NCBI RefSeq assembly: GCF_014199955.1
Contig: NZ_JACHOQ010000003.1
Location: 310,001-374,000, forward strand
Length of the DNA: 64,000 nt
Origin: Brevundimonas aurantiaca
GTDB lineage: Bacteria > Pseudomonadota > Alphaproteobacteria > Caulobacterales > Caulobacteraceae
Direction: 5' to 3'
Within the stretch, counting starts at the first letter, position 1, and every line of letters starts with the position of its first letter. This document shows, one piece after another, positions 27,835 through 39,172 of the stretch. The notes beneath the pieces are model-generated. The model was not told the DNA's origin. It was given only the letters and a program-made list of their open reading frames with translations, and ran no database searches. Position numbers and translations under genes: made by a program.

Positions 27835-28874
27835 CACGTCCTCCAGAAGCCGACGATCTTCTTGACCTCTTCCACCACCGGATCGGCGATCTCGGCGGCG
27901 CGCTCGGCCCCGGCCTTCAGCACCCGGTCGATCTCTACGGGATCGTCCATCAGCCGGCGCATCTCGGCCGTGACCGGCGCCAGGGCCGAGACGGCGAGAT
28001 CCGCAAGAGCCGGCTTGAAGGCGCCGAAACCCTGGCCGCCGAACTGTTCGATCACCTGTTCGCGCGTCAGCCCGGCCAGGGCGGCGTAGATGGCCACCAG
28101 ATTCTTGGCCTCCGGTCGGTCGTTCAGCCCGTCCAGGGTTTCCGGCAAGGGCTCGGGATCGGTCTTGGCCTTGCGGATCTTGGACGCGATCGTGTCGGCG
28201 TCGTCGGTCAGATTGATCCGGCTGTTGTCGGACGGGTCCGACTTGGACATCTTGGCCGCCCCGTCGCGCAGGGACATGACGCGCGTCGCCGGCCCCTGGA
28301 TCACCGGTTCGGGCAGGGGGAAGAAGCCGGGCGCGCCGAAGTCGTTGTTGAACTTGGCGGCGATGTCGCGGGTCAGCTCCAGATGCTGCTTCTGGTCCTC
28401 GCCGACCGGCACTTCCGTGGCCTTGTACAGCAGGATGTCGGCGGCCTGGAGCACGGGGTAGGTATAGAGGCCGACCGAGGCCCGCTCCTTGTGCTTGCCC
28501 GACTTCTCCTTGAACTGGGTCATCCGGTCCAGCCAGCCGAGGCGGGCGACGCAGTTGAAGATCCAGGCCAGTTCGGCATGGGCGCGCACGGCCGATTGCG
28601 GGAAGATGATCGACCGGGCCGGGTCCAGACCCGAGGCCAGATAGGCGGCGGCGATCTCGCGCGTCTGGGCCGCCAGCTTCTCGGGCTCCTGCCAGACGGT
28701 GATCGCATGCAGGTCGGCGACGAAGACGAAGACCGGCGCGCCCTGGTCCTGCAGTTCGACGAACCGCTTCAGGGCGCCCAGATAGTTGCCCAGGTGCAGG
28801 GCGCCGGAGGCCTGGATGCCGGACAGGATACGGCGCGGGCCGGTGTAGAGGGCCGGAGGGGTTTGATCGGTCAT
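27834..28874 (-). CDS. trpS: Tryptophanyl-tRNA synthetase
   Basis: Charges tRNA(Trp) with tryptophan. The 346-residue class I synthetase has the HIGH-type motif in [14 protein letters not shown] (about residues 24-36) and the KMSKS motif in [16 protein letters not shown] (about 205). [10 protein letters not shown] and the long C-terminal anticodon-binding helices complete the family pattern. Length is normal. murJ lies 123 bp upstream on the same strand. OsmC follows with an overlap, an unusual pairing of translation with peroxide defence. Confidence 0.97.
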   Translation of the reverse strand: MTDQTPPALYTGPRRILSGIQASGALHLGNYLGALKRFVELQDQGAPVFVFVADLHAITVWQEPEKLAAQTREIAAAYLASGLDPARSIIFPQSAVRAHAELAWIFNCVARLGWLDRMTQFKEKSGKHKERASVGLYTYPVLQAADILLYKATEVPVGEDQKQHLELTRDIAAKFNNDFGAPGFFPLPEPVIQGPATRVMSLRDGAAKMSKSDPSDNSRINLTDDADTIASKIRKAKTDPEPLPETLDGLNDRPEAKNLVAIYAALAGLTREQVIEQFGGQGFGAFKPALADLAVSALAPVTAEMRRLMDDPVEIDRVLKAGAERAAEIADPVVEEVKKIVGFWRT

Positions 28875-28997
28875 GGGGTCGGGTCTCGGAAAGTCGGAAT
28901 CAGGCGTGACGAAGGGGGCGGCGGTTCAGCCGCGCCATCGCCAGGTGGAGATCAGGCCCGAAAGGATCATGGCTCGCGCTTATCGCCTCGAAGAGGT

Positions 28998-30593
28998 TCA
29001 GTCCAGACCGGAGGCGGCCGAACCGCCGGGCTCGCGGCGCAGGGTCGCCTTCAGCTCCGCCACGGTGACGGCGCGGAAGGCCAGAAGACAGACGCCATAG
29101 ACGCCCGCGCCCAGGCCGCAGACCACCAGCACGGCGATCTCCTTGGCCAGAAACAAACGGCTGAGCAGTCCGTAGTTGATCCCCGCCAGCAGCAGCAGGC
29201 CGGCCATGACCGCGCTCGCGCCCAGGACGCGGGAGAGTCTGGAAACGAAGGCCGGCGACGGCCGCCAGCTGTTCTCGCGAACCAGAACCCCGGCCAACAG
29301 GCCGACATTGATCCAGGCCGAGACGCTGGTGGCGATCGCCAGGCCCAGCACCCCGTCCCAGCCCTGGGCGCTGAACCAGAAGAACAGGCCCGAGCCCAGG
29401 ATGACGGTGATGACCACGCTGACCACCGCGAAGATCATCGGCCGGCGCGTGTCCTGGCGCGCGAAGAAGGGCGGGGTCAGAACCTTGGCCAGGACGAAGG
29501 CCGGCACGCCCCAGGCGAATTGGCGCAGCACATCGGCGGTTCGGGCGGCGTCGGCGCTGGTGAAGGCGCCGCGCGTCACCGTGGCGTCGATGATGAAGAA
29601 GGGGATGACGAACAGGGCCACGGCGGCCGGCAGGGTGAAGGCCATGGCCAGGTTGATCCCGTCATCCAGCGTCTTCTGCCCGCCCACGTGATCCCCGGAG
29701 ACGAAGGCCTTGGTCAGGCGCGGCACCAAAGCGAGGCCGATGGCGACCCCGACCAGACCTAGGGGAAGCTGGTACAGCCGGTCGGCGTTATAGAGCACCG
29801 ACCGCGCGCCTTCGTCCGATCCGGTCAGGAACTGCGACACCAGGGAGTTGATCTGCAGGGCGCCTCCCGCCAGGGCGCCGGGCACGGCCAGAGCCAGGGT
29901 GTGGCGGACATTGGGCGTGATCCGGGGCAGGCCGATCCTGAGTCGCACGCCCAGCCGCCGCACGCCCCACCACAAGAGGCCCGCCTGAATGACGCCTGAC
30001 ACCGTCACCGCAGCCGTCACCATCAGCAGCACGGTCTCCTGCGGGATCGGCAGGAACATCGGCGGCAGCAGGGCGGCCAGGGTGCACAGGTTCAGAAACA
30101 CCGGTACGGCGGCCGACAGCGCAAACCGTCCGCCGGTGTTCAACACCCCTGACAGCAGCGAGGCCGCGGTCATACAGGCCAGATAGGGCATGGCCAGCTG
30201 GGTCGCGATCACAGCGGCGCGCAGCACCTCGGGTCGACCCTGATAGGCCGACAGCAGCCAGGGCATGATCCAGGGCATCACCACCTGAAGCAGGATGCAG
30301 AAGCCGGCGACCACCGCCAGCATGAAGCTGAGCGCCTCGGATGCGGTGACGGCGGCGGCCTCTTCGCCCTCGCGCGCCCGGACCCCGCCGTAGACGGGGA
30401 CAAAGGCCTGGGCGAAGGCGCCCTCGGCGAACAGGCGGCGGAACATGTTGGGCAGCATCAAGGCCGTGGTGAAGGCGTCCATCATCGGCCCCTGGCCGAA
30501 GCGCGCCGCCAGCGCCATGTCGCGGACAAATCCCAGAATTCGACTGCCCAGGGTCAGGCTGGACTGAACCAGGGTGTTGCGGGCGAGGCTCAT
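28998..30593 (-). CDS. murJ: Lipid II flippase MurJ
   Basis: MurJ (MviN) moves lipid II across the inner membrane for peptidoglycan synthesis. The 531-residue protein has the expected 14 or so hydrophobic segments and the family N-terminus NTLVQSSLTLGSRILGFVRDMALAAR, with the conserved Arg residues in the first helix and loop. FRRLFAEGAFAQAFVPVY and GARSVLYNADRLYQLPLGLVG are also diagnostic. It starts 36 bp after glnD, an arrangement glnD-murJ-trpS that is conserved in many alphaproteobacteria. Confidence 0.95.
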   Translation of the reverse strand: MSLARNTLVQSSLTLGSRILGFVRDMALAARFGQGPMMDAFTTALMLPNMFRRLFAEGAFAQAFVPVYGGVRAREGEEAAAVTASEALSFMLAVVAGFCILLQVVMPWIMPWLLSAYQGRPEVLRAAVIATQLAMPYLACMTAASLLSGVLNTGGRFALSAAVPVFLNLCTLAALLPPMFLPIPQETVLLMVTAAVTVSGVIQAGLLWWGVRRLGVRLRIGLPRITPNVRHTLALAVPGALAGGALQINSLVSQFLTGSDEGARSVLYNADRLYQLPLGLVGVAIGLALVPRLTKAFVSGDHVGGQKTLDDGINLAMAFTLPAAVALFVIPFFIIDATVTRGAFTSADAARTADVLRQFAWGVPAFVLAKVLTPPFFARQDTRRPMIFAVVSVVITVILGSGLFFWFSAQGWDGVLGLAIATSVSAWINVGLLAGVLVRENSWRPSPAFVSRLSRVLGASAVMAGLLLLAGINYGLLSRLFLAKEIAVLVVCGLGAGVYGVCLLAFRAVTVAELKATLRREPGGSAASGLD

Positions 30594-30629
30594 GCGGACC
30601 GGGGGAGGAAGGCTGGAGAAAGGCGAGGC

Positions 30630-33332
30630 TTAGCGCGCTTCCGTCGGCGGCGATACGGATTTGGCGCGGGTCCGCCGCCCCAGTTCGGAGACGTCGCGCG
30701 CGCTGGCGCGGGCCGAGGCGACCTTGCGGCCCTCCGGCGCCGGGGCGCGGCTGTCCAGTACCGCTTCCAGGGCCGCGCGCAGTTCGGCGACCCGCTGTTC
30801 CGAGGTGATCTTCCGACCCTTGCGATCGACCACATAGAAGCTGTCCACCGCCCGCTCGCCATAGGAGGCGACATGGGCCGAGCGGATGTTCAGCCCTTCG
30901 TCGCTGAAGACCCGCGACAGGGCCGCAAGCAGGCCGGGCCGGTCGGCGCCCGAGACCTCGACCACGGTGGCGGTCTCGCTGGCGTGGTGATCGACCATGA
31001 CCACGGGCCGGACCTCGAAGGCGGCCTTTCTGGCGTTGCCGGCGGGGGCGGGCGCCTTGCCGATGCGGCCCTCGCCGCGCGCGGCCTTCTCCAGCGCCTC
31101 GATCAGGGCGTTCAGCCGGCGCGGCTCGGCCTGGCCGTAGGGCAGGCCCGCCCCGTCCTGAACCCGAAAGACGTCCAGCACCACTCCCTCGTCCGTGGTC
31201 GCCACCCGGGCGTCCGTGACGTCGGCGCCCAGGGCGGCCATGGTCTGGGCCAGGTCGGCGAACAGGCCGGGCCGGTCCAGGGCGGCGATGGAGATTTCCG
31301 TGGCCTGGACCGGCAGGCCCTCCACCGGCGTCAGGGGGGCGGCCCGGGCGGCGGCGCCGGTCTGGCGCGCCCGCTCCACCAGGGCCGGATGGGCCGCCAG
31401 CGGGTCCGCTCGCGCCACGTCTTCGCCCCGGAACAGGGCGGCGACCTGGTCATAGAGGGTCCGCATCAGCTGGCCCTTCCAGCCGTTCCAGACCCCCGGC
31501 CCAACGGCGCGGATGTCGGCCACGGTCAGGACCAGCAGCATCCGCAGCCGCTCCGGATCGCCCACCAGTTCGGCGAAGGCGCGGATGGTGCCCGGATCGG
31601 ACAGGTCGCGCTTCTGGGCGTAGTCGGACAGGGCCAGGTGGCTGCGCACCAGCCAGACCACCAGTTCGATGCGGCGCGGATCGACGCCCAGTCGCTCGCA
31701 GGCCCGGCGCGCGGCGATGGCCCCGTCCTCCAGCTGGCCGCGCTCGCCCCCCTTGCCGACGTCGTGCAGCAGCATGCCCAGCATCAGGGCTTCCATGTCC
31801 GAGATCAGGTGCACGATCTCGCTGGCCATCGGGTGGTCGGCCTTCAACTTGCCCCGGGCGATGTCGTTGATGACGCCGATGGCCTGGAGGGTGTGCTCGT
31901 CCACCGTATAGGCGTGGTACATGTTGAACTGGGTCTGGCCGACGATCCGCCCCCATTCCGGCAGGAACCGCCCCAGCAGCCCCGTCTCGTTCATGATGGT
32001 CAGGGTGCGATAGGGCCTCTGACCATGCGCCAGGACGTCGAGGAAGGCCCGCGACGCCACCGGATCGCGTCGCAGACGGGGCGTCACCAGCGACAGGGAG
32101 CGGGTCACGGCGGAGAAGGCGTCGGGGTGCAGGTCCAGATCGTGCCGGTCGGCGCAGACGAACAGGGTCAACAGCTTGACCGGATCGCGTTCGAACACCG
32201 AGGCGTCCTCGACCGACAGCCGCCCTTGGTCGATCCAGAAGCCCTCGATGTCCAGTTTTCGGCGACTGGGTCGAAAGGCGATCAGGCGCGACAGACCCTG
32301 GGCCGTCTTCTGGTGCCGCGCCTCCAGCTTGGCCGACATGGCCCGCGTCAGGGCGCCGACGTCACGGGCGTAGAGGAAATAGCGCCGCATGAACCGCTCG
32401 ACCGCCGGCTCGTCGCCCCGGCCCTGCCAGCCCATGCGCCGGGCGACCTCGGGCTGCATGTCGAAGGTCAGCTTCTCCTCCGCCCGCCCGGCGACCAGAT
32501 GCAGATGGATCCGCACCCGCCACAGGAAGTCGAAGGCGTCGTCGGACGTCCGGCGTTCGCGCGGGGTGAACAGTTCGTCCATCACCGCCGCGCCCAGTCG
32601 GCTGTCCGGCGCCAGGGATCGGGCGATCCAGTACAGGGTGTTGAGGTCGCGCAAGCCTCCCTTGCCGTCCTTGACGTTCGGCTCGACCTTGTAACGGGTC
32701 ACGCCGGCCTTCTGGTGCCGGGCGGCGCGTTCCTCCAGCTTGGCGGCGATGAAGGGACGGGGGTCGGCCTTGGCCACCATGTCGCGGAACCGGCCGATCA
32801 TCAGCTCGGACAGGCGCGCGTCCCCCGCCAGATGGCGCGCCTCCAAGAGGGTGGTCCGCACCGTCATGTCCGTGCGCGACAGGCTGAGGCATTCCTCCAC
32901 CGACCGCACGGATGGCCCGACCTTGATGCCCAGATCCCACAGAACATAAAGGACGAATTCGATCACCGTGCCCCCGCGCGGCGTCGCCTTGGCGGGCCGC
33001 AGGAACAACAGGTCCAGGTCGGAATAGGGGGCCAGCACGCCCCGGCCGTAACCGCCCACGGCCACCAGGGACAGGCGTTCGCTCTCGACCGGGGAAACCG
33101 GGAACAGGACCTCGGTCGCCACGCGCCACAGGGCCGACAGCATGTCGTCGGCGGCCCTGGCGTAGAGGCGGGCGACTTCCCGCCCCTTCATTCCGCCGTC
33201 CAGCTTGCGCTCGGCGCGAGCGCGGGCGACGTCATAGGCTTCGCGCAGAACGACAGAGACCGCCGCGCGCGGGTCTTTCGCGCGGGCGGCCTCGTCAAGG
33301 CGGTCATCCAGACTGGGCGGAACGAGGGTCAT
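30630..33332 (-). CDS. glnD: [Protein-PII] uridylyltransferase/uridylyl-removing enzyme GlnD
   Basis: GlnD senses glutamine and adds or removes UMP on PII proteins, setting nitrogen control. The 900-residue protein shows the nucleotidyltransferase site GGYGRGVLAPYSDLDLLFL (about residues 92-110), the central GlnE-like helical region (KVEPNVKDGKGGLRDLNTL), the HD hydrolase domain (MLGMLLHDVGKGG) and two C-terminal ACT domains (SIAALDRPGLFADLAQTMAAL and VSGADRPGLLAALSRVFSD). This is normal length for alphaproteobacteria. It is upstream of murJ on the same strand. Confidence 0.97.
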   Translation of the reverse strand: MTLVPPSLDDRLDEAARAKDPRAAVSVVLREAYDVARARAERKLDGGMKGREVARLYARAADDMLSALWRVATEVLFPVSPVESERLSLVAVGGYGRGVLAPYSDLDLLFLRPAKATPRGGTVIEFVLYVLWDLGIKVGPSVRSVEECLSLSRTDMTVRTTLLEARHLAGDARLSELMIGRFRDMVAKADPRPFIAAKLEERAARHQKAGVTRYKVEPNVKDGKGGLRDLNTLYWIARSLAPDSRLGAAVMDELFTPRERRTSDDAFDFLWRVRIHLHLVAGRAEEKLTFDMQPEVARRMGWQGRGDEPAVERFMRRYFLYARDVGALTRAMSAKLEARHQKTAQGLSRLIAFRPSRRKLDIEGFWIDQGRLSVEDASVFERDPVKLLTLFVCADRHDLDLHPDAFSAVTRSLSLVTPRLRRDPVASRAFLDVLAHGQRPYRTLTIMNETGLLGRFLPEWGRIVGQTQFNMYHAYTVDEHTLQAIGVINDIARGKLKADHPMASEIVHLISDMEALMLGMLLHDVGKGGERGQLEDGAIAARRACERLGVDPRRIELVVWLVRSHLALSDYAQKRDLSDPGTIRAFAELVGDPERLRMLLVLTVADIRAVGPGVWNGWKGQLMRTLYDQVAALFRGEDVARADPLAAHPALVERARQTGAAARAAPLTPVEGLPVQATEISIAALDRPGLFADLAQTMAALGADVTDARVATTDEGVVLDVFRVQDGAGLPYGQAEPRRLNALIEALEKAARGEGRIGKAPAPAGNARKAAFEVRPVVMVDHHASETATVVEVSGADRPGLLAALSRVFSDEGLNIRSAHVASYGERAVDSFYVVDRKGRKITSEQRVAELRAALEAVLDSRAPAPEGRKVASARASARDVSELGRRTRAKSVSPPTEAR

Positions 33333-33376
33333 GTCCGGCCCATATAGGCGCCGAACCCCTATGCGTCAGTGAAGGA

Positions 33377-35209
<1,833 letters not shown>

Positions 35210-35431
35210 TTGATAATCGCGAAAAGGCGCGGCCGAGATGCGGGCGGCCGCTGGTCATGAAAAGGCATGCAGGGAGCGCGCGCCTCTTACAGCCATGTGG
35301 ACGGAAAGACCAGAGCGGGCGTTTCGCCGCCTGCCGCCGCCTTACCGATATTTCATTCCCGACGCCGCATCCGCGCGGTCGAGCCCACTCCTCTACCCCT
35401 CGACGGCGTGACCGTTTGGACAAGGGAGACG

Positions 35432-35743
35432 ATGATGACGGGCTTAATGGGATTGATGCTGGCGGCGGCCGTTCTGGCGCCCGGCGGCGCGCCGGACATG
35501 CGCGTGGACGCCAAGGGGCTGAGCATGGGCCGGACGGGGGACGCAGCGGTTCTGGCCGATCGAATTCAGACGGCCAGCCGAGACTGGTGCGCCCAGCATC
35601 GGGCGGTTCTGACGCCCGGCGACCTGGGGCTGCCGCAGGTGTGCGAGCGGGAAATGCGGCGCCGCGCCTATTATCAGCTGCCTGCTTCCGAACGCCGCCT
35701 TTTCGTCAAGGCCGGCGGGCGTCGTCTGCTGAACCAGTTTTAG
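35432..35743 (+). CDS. UrcA-family small exported protein
   Basis: A 103-residue protein. A hydrophobic N-terminus (MTGLMGLMLAAAVLAPGGAP) looks like a signal peptide. The remaining part matches the UrcA pattern: ADRIQTASRDWCAQHRAV, then a second Cys in VCEREMRRRAYYQLP, so one disulphide is expected in the periplasm. UrcA proteins are short, of unknown function, and common in Caulobacterales and Sphingomonadales. I chose ATG 35432, with AGGGAGA just upstream at 35423-35429. The 222 bp before it separate it from typA. Its end overlaps the GNAT gene by 4 bp. Confidence 0.75.
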   Translation: MMTGLMGLMLAAAVLAPGGAPDMRVDAKGLSMGRTGDAAVLADRIQTASRDWCAQHRAVLTPGDLGLPQVCEREMRRRAYYQLPASERRLFVKAGGRRLLNQF

Positions 35744-36273
35744 AGACGACGGACCATATAGCGGGCGTCTGGGCCGTAGCTGGCCAGTTTGGCGGCAATG
35801 CCCGGCGCCGTCTGCTCGACGAAGCCGTGGCGGGACCAGAAGGCGACGGCGTCGTTGACGGCGACCAGGGCGACGGCGGGCCATCCGTCCTCCGTCGCCT
35901 GTTCCGCCAGACGCTCGATCACGGCGCGGGTCAGCCCGCCGCCCCGCGTCTCGGGGTGCAGGGCCAAGTCGTGTAGATAGAGGACGGCCGGGTCCGTCGG
36001 CAGGCCTTCGATCACCGTGTTCAAGGGCGGCGCCCCGTCGGCCCGCCAGGGATAGGCGATCAGATACCCCTGCGCGGGGGCGTCCCCGTCCGTCAGTACG
36101 AAACAGCCGCGCGGATAAAGGGCCAGCCGGTTCTCGAAACAGGCCCGCGCCTCGAAATGATCGGGGAAGGACAGACGGGCGATCTCGACCACGGCGTCGA
36201 TGTCGCTCGGCCGCATCGGACGCCAGACTAGCTGGGGCAGCGCGCGTTCAGCTCCGCCTTCTGGAAACGCCAT
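35740..36273 (-). CDS. GNAT-family N-acetyltransferase
   Basis: A 177-residue acetyl-CoA-dependent acyltransferase with one GNAT domain: WRPMRPSDIDAVVEIARLSF at the N-terminus, YLHDLALHPETRGGGLTRAV as the acetyl-CoA pyrophosphate loop (motif A, a variant of Q/RxxGxG/A), and VNDAVAFWSRHGF in motif B. Substrate unknown. The start at 36273 has AGGAGAGG 9 bp upstream, but it overlaps the upstream DUF6265 gene by 46 bp; the ATG at 36216 is an alternative that avoids the overlap. Confidence 0.85.
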   Translation of the reverse strand: MAFPEGGAERALPQLVWRPMRPSDIDAVVEIARLSFPDHFEARACFENRLALYPRGCFVLTDGDAPAQGYLIAYPWRADGAPPLNTVIEGLPTDPAVLYLHDLALHPETRGGGLTRAVIERLAEQATEDGWPAVALVAVNDAVAFWSRHGFVEQTAPGIAAKLASYGPDARYMVRRL

Positions 36274-36698
36274 CGAATAATCCTCTCCTGGCCGTCCAGC
36301 ACGCCTTCGATCCGGGCGTTCAGGATGTCGCCGTCGCGTTCATAGACGACCCGTTTTGGAAAGTCGTCGTCGGCCGCCTGTTCGAACACCACCCGGCTCG
36401 GTCCGGAGGCGACCACCGGAAAGACGGCGGCAGGCTGGCCCTCCGGCTGGGCGAAATAGGCCAGGGGCGCGGCCGGGGTCGGATCGACCGGAGCGATGCG
36501 CGACAGCTCCCACCCCGCCCGTCCGCCGCGAACGGTCAGCGAGGTTCCCAGCATCAGCTTCAGGCGCGGATCGGTCCAGGTTTCGGACACTTCGCGGCCC
36601 GGTTCGCAGGACAGCCAGTAGCCGGCCATCCAGCCCAGATCGGGACGCAGGTCCGGCCCGGTCTGAAGGGCGGCGGCGAGAAGCAGCGGGGTCAGCAT
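36228..36698 (-). CDS. DUF6265-like secreted protein
   Basis: A 156-residue protein with a short hydrophobic start (MLTPLLLAAALQTGP) that may be a signal peptide. LGWMAGYWLSCEPGREVSETW and MLGTSLTV fit the DUF6265 family of small beta-barrel proteins, which have no known role. KRVVYERDGDILNARIEG and the RWRFQKAELN end complete the fold. A GAGAGGA ribosome site precedes the ATG. It lies 33 bp after the AraC regulator on the same strand and overlaps GNAT at its end. Confidence 0.7.
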   Translation of the reverse strand: MLTPLLLAAALQTGPDLRPDLGWMAGYWLSCEPGREVSETWTDPRLKLMLGTSLTVRGGRAGWELSRIAPVDPTPAAPLAYFAQPEGQPAAVFPVVASGPSRVVFEQAADDDFPKRVVYERDGDILNARIEGVLDGQERIIRWRFQKAELNARCPS

Positions 36699-36731
36699 GG
36701 TCGGTTTTCCTCTCCGGTCGACGTCGACAGG

Positions 36732-37556
36732 CTAGGCGGCGTGCGGGCTGGACGGCTTGTAGGTTTGCGACGCTATGGCTCGGGCCAGGGCGTGCTGCTC
36801 CCGCGCCCATTCCGTGGCGGTGCAGCCCAGGAAGCGCCGGAAGTCGCGCGCCATCTGCGGCTGGTCGAAATAGCCGGCCTCAAGCCCCGCTTCGAGCCAG
36901 CTCTGAGCCTCGCCGTCCGGCTGCGCGGCGTGGTCGAACACCCGGCGAAAGCGGAAAATCGAACGCAGCAGGCGGGGCGAGACACCGACCCGGTCGGCGA
37001 AGCGCCGCTGAAGCGCCCGTTGCGCCCCCGACGACCGAGGCGGCGCGGGCCGCTCGGCGGCCGCCTCATCGATCTCTGGGCGAACGATCGGGTCGATCGT
37101 CCAGTCCCCGTGCTGCTTCTGGCGGGTCAGCCAGGCGACGAAGGCCTCCGCCTGGCCCGTCGGATCGCCCGGCGGCGGATCGAACCCGATGAGGCGTTCG
37201 ACCATGTCCAGCCGTCTGTCGGTCGCCTCGACCAGCGGTCGACCCAGAAAGTCACGCGCCCCGTCCGGTTCGAACCGGACGGACACCAGTTCGATGGGAC
37301 CGGTCGGCTTCATGGCCAGGGGACAGGTCATCTGTCCGGCGAACAGGGCCGGGGGCTGCAGGTGGAAAGCACCGTCCTCGCCCTGTTCGGCGTAGGGGGC
37401 GCCGAGGTCGAACACCAGTTCGGGGCAGCCGTCAGGCGCGATGCGCTGGACGGTTGGACTGGGATCGGGGGCGGCGTAGGTCCAGATCACGCGGACGAAG
37501 GGCCGCAGGGCCGCTGGCGGCGCGAACTCCTGATACCGCTCCTCCCCCGAGGTCAC
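36732..37556 (-). CDS. AraC-family transcriptional regulator
   Basis: A 274-residue regulator. The N-terminal DUF6597-type ligand domain begins FAPPAALRPFVRVIWTYA. The C-terminal AraC DNA-binding domain (about 170-262) contains LQRRFADRVGVSPRLLRSIFRFRR and AGYFDQPQMARDFRRFLG, the two helix-turn-helix units. Its start is GTG at 37556, one base after the DUF1178 stop, so it is probably translated with that operon. Ligand and targets are not known; the DUF6265 and GNAT genes directly downstream are candidates. Confidence 0.9.
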   Translation of the reverse strand: MTSGEERYQEFAPPAALRPFVRVIWTYAAPDPSPTVQRIAPDGCPELVFDLGAPYAEQGEDGAFHLQPPALFAGQMTCPLAMKPTGPIELVSVRFEPDGARDFLGRPLVEATDRRLDMVERLIGFDPPPGDPTGQAEAFVAWLTRQKQHGDWTIDPIVRPEIDEAAAERPAPPRSSGAQRALQRRFADRVGVSPRLLRSIFRFRRVFDHAAQPDGEAQSWLEAGLEAGYFDQPQMARDFRRFLGCTATEWAREQHALARAIASQTYKPSSPHAA

Positions 37557-37557
37557 C

Positions 37558-37992
37558 TCAGTTGACCTTGGAGGGGTCCGGCGGCGGGGCGGGCAGGGGG
37601 GCGACCGGGACGCCGTCCTCCTTCAGCTTCTTCACCTCGGCGGGCGTGGCCTCGCCGTAGATCTCGCGCTTTTCGGACCGGCCTTCATGGATGTCGCGGG
37701 CCTCGCGGGCGAAGGCGTCGCCGACATAGTCGAAGTTCGCCTCGACATGGGCGCGCACCTCGCGCGCGGCCTCCATCATCATGGTCTGCATCCGGGCCGC
37801 GATCTCGGGGGCCGCGTCTGACTTGCGCGTGCCGCTGACCGCCGGGGCCATGATCGCCTTCTGCACCGAACGCGAGCCGCAGAAGGGGCATTCGACCAGA
37901 CCGCGCGCGGCCTGGTCGTCATAGTCGGCGGACGAGCCGAACCAGGCTTCGAAACCGTGGGCCTGATCGCAGTTGAGAGCGTATCGGATCAT
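37558..37992 (-). CDS. DUF1178 family protein
   Basis: A 144-residue cytoplasmic protein. The start MIRYALNCDQAHGFEAWFGSS and VECPFCGSRSVQKAIMAP are the family pattern, with a Cys in NCDQ and a CPFC pair that form a probable zinc site. The rest is helical and charged (QTMMMEAAREVRAHVEANF). Function is unknown, but in alphaproteobacteria it usually follows the nitrilase-like gene as here, 18 bp downstream. The same neighbours recur (comF, grxC, nitrilase, DUF1178). Confidence 0.88.
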   Translation of the reverse strand: MIRYALNCDQAHGFEAWFGSSADYDDQAARGLVECPFCGSRSVQKAIMAPAVSGTRKSDAAPEIAARMQTMMMEAAREVRAHVEANFDYVGDAFAREARDIHEGRSEKREIYGEATPAEVKKLKEDGVPVAPLPAPPPDPSKVN

Positions 37993-38010
37993 GGGTGGTC
38001 AGGGGCTGAA

Positions 38011-38850
38011 TCAGCGGGCGGGCAGAAAGTCACGATCGTGGGTCAGAGCGGGCACGGCCGTTCGGGCCTTGGCCGCCGCCTCCATGTCCAGCTTGGCCGT
38101 GAGAACGCAAGGGTCGTCGTGATCCGCCTTGGCCAGAATCTCGCCCCAGGGGCCCACGACCGTCGAGCGGCCCCAGGTGCGGCGACCGTCCTCATGCAGG
38201 CCGCCCTGGGCCGGGGCCAGGACGAAGGCGCCGGTTTCGATGGCCCGGGCCCGCAGCAGCACCTCCCAATGGGCTTCTCCGGTCGGAACCGTAAAGGCGG
38301 CGGGCACGGCGATCATCGACGCCCCGGCCTTGGCCAGCTGGCGGTGCAGGTGGGGGAAGCGGATGTCGTAGCAGATGGTCAGACCCAGCCGGCCCCAGGG
38401 CGTGTCGGCGACCGCCGCCCCGTCGCCGGGCCGCACTGTGGCGCTTTCGCAATATTTTTCGCCATTGGGCAGTTCGACGTCGAAGACGTGCAGCTTGTCG
38501 TACCGGGCCGTGATCGCGCCCGCCGGATCGACCAGCAGCGACCGGTTGGCCGCTCGCCCATCGCCCGTTTGGCCGGACCGAACGAGGGCCGAGCCGATCA
38601 GAAGCCAGATCCCCAGTTCCGCCGCCAGACGGCGCAGACCCAGGACGGCGACGTCGGCCTCTTCATCCTTGATCGCGGCGTCGCGTCGGTCGCGGCGCTG
38701 TTCCAGGACATTGGTCCCTTCCGGCGTCAGGACGAATTTCGCCCCGCCCGCCGCCGCCTCGCGGATCAGGGGCTCGACATGGGCCAGGGCCGCCTCGGCC
38801 GTCGCCGGCGTGCGGGTCTGGATCAGGGCGATGTCGAGCCCGCCGCTCAT
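38011..38850 (-). CDS. Carbon-nitrogen hydrolase, Nit1/Nit2-type nitrilase superfamily
   Basis: A 279-residue amidase of the nitrilase superfamily. The catalytic triad is visible: Glu in FVLTPEGTNVL, Lys in RYDKLHVFDVE and Cys in LTICYDIRFPHLHRQL. Nit1/Nit2 relatives remove the amide from deaminated glutathione or alpha-ketoglutaramate, a metabolite-repair job that would suit its position next to grxC. The gene starts 4 bp after grxC. Exact substrate is inferred. Confidence 0.9.
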   Translation of the reverse strand: MSGGLDIALIQTRTPATAEAALAHVEPLIREAAAGGAKFVLTPEGTNVLEQRRDRRDAAIKDEEADVAVLGLRRLAAELGIWLLIGSALVRSGQTGDGRAANRSLLVDPAGAITARYDKLHVFDVELPNGEKYCESATVRPGDGAAVADTPWGRLGLTICYDIRFPHLHRQLAKAGASMIAVPAAFTVPTGEAHWEVLLRARAIETGAFVLAPAQGGLHEDGRRTWGRSTVVGPWGEILAKADHDDPCVLTAKLDMEAAAKARTAVPALTHDRDFLPAR

Positions 38851-38854
38851 CGCA

Positions 38855-39112
38855 TCAGGCCGTCAGAAGCGGGTCGAGCTTGCCGTCGCGGTCCAGGGCG
38901 TGGATGTCGTCCGAGCCGCCGACGTGCTGACCGTCGATGAAGATCTGGGGGAAGGTCATGCGCCCGCCCGACTTCTCGACCATCTCGGCCTTCTTGTCGG
39001 GGTCGTTGGAGGCGACGATCTCATGATAATCGACTCCCTTCTTCTTCAGAAGCGCCATGGCGCTGTAGCAATAGGGGCAGCCGGGCTTGGTGTAGATGAC
39101 GACGTCGGCCAA
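38855..39112 (-). CDS. grxC: Glutaredoxin 3
   Basis: An 85-residue dithiol glutaredoxin that reduces disulphides with glutathione. The active site CPYC is in IYTKPGCPYCYSAMALL (about residues 11-14). MTFPQIFIDGQHVGGSDDI has the cis-Pro and the glutathione-binding GGSDD. Length is typical. It lies 60 bp after comF and 4 bp before the nitrilase gene, in a conserved minus-strand string. Confidence 0.96.
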   Translation of the reverse strand: MADVVIYTKPGCPYCYSAMALLKKKGVDYHEIVASNDPDKKAEMVEKSGGRMTFPQIFIDGQHVGGSDDIHALDRDGKLDPLLTA

Positions 39113-39172
39113 ATCAGAACTCCAGATTAAGCATGTCCCTCAAGCAGCGAGCCGCGCGGGGAGCGATAGGGA

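Noticed and set aside
30873-33347. Very long open frames antisense to known genes (also 1505-3496, 4427-7816, 20577-22655 and 47099-49915)
   Set aside because: They mirror glnD, cobT, otsA/GH15, dnaK and the M16 gene. In GC-rich DNA the opposite frame has few stop codons, and the products are low-complexity without domains.
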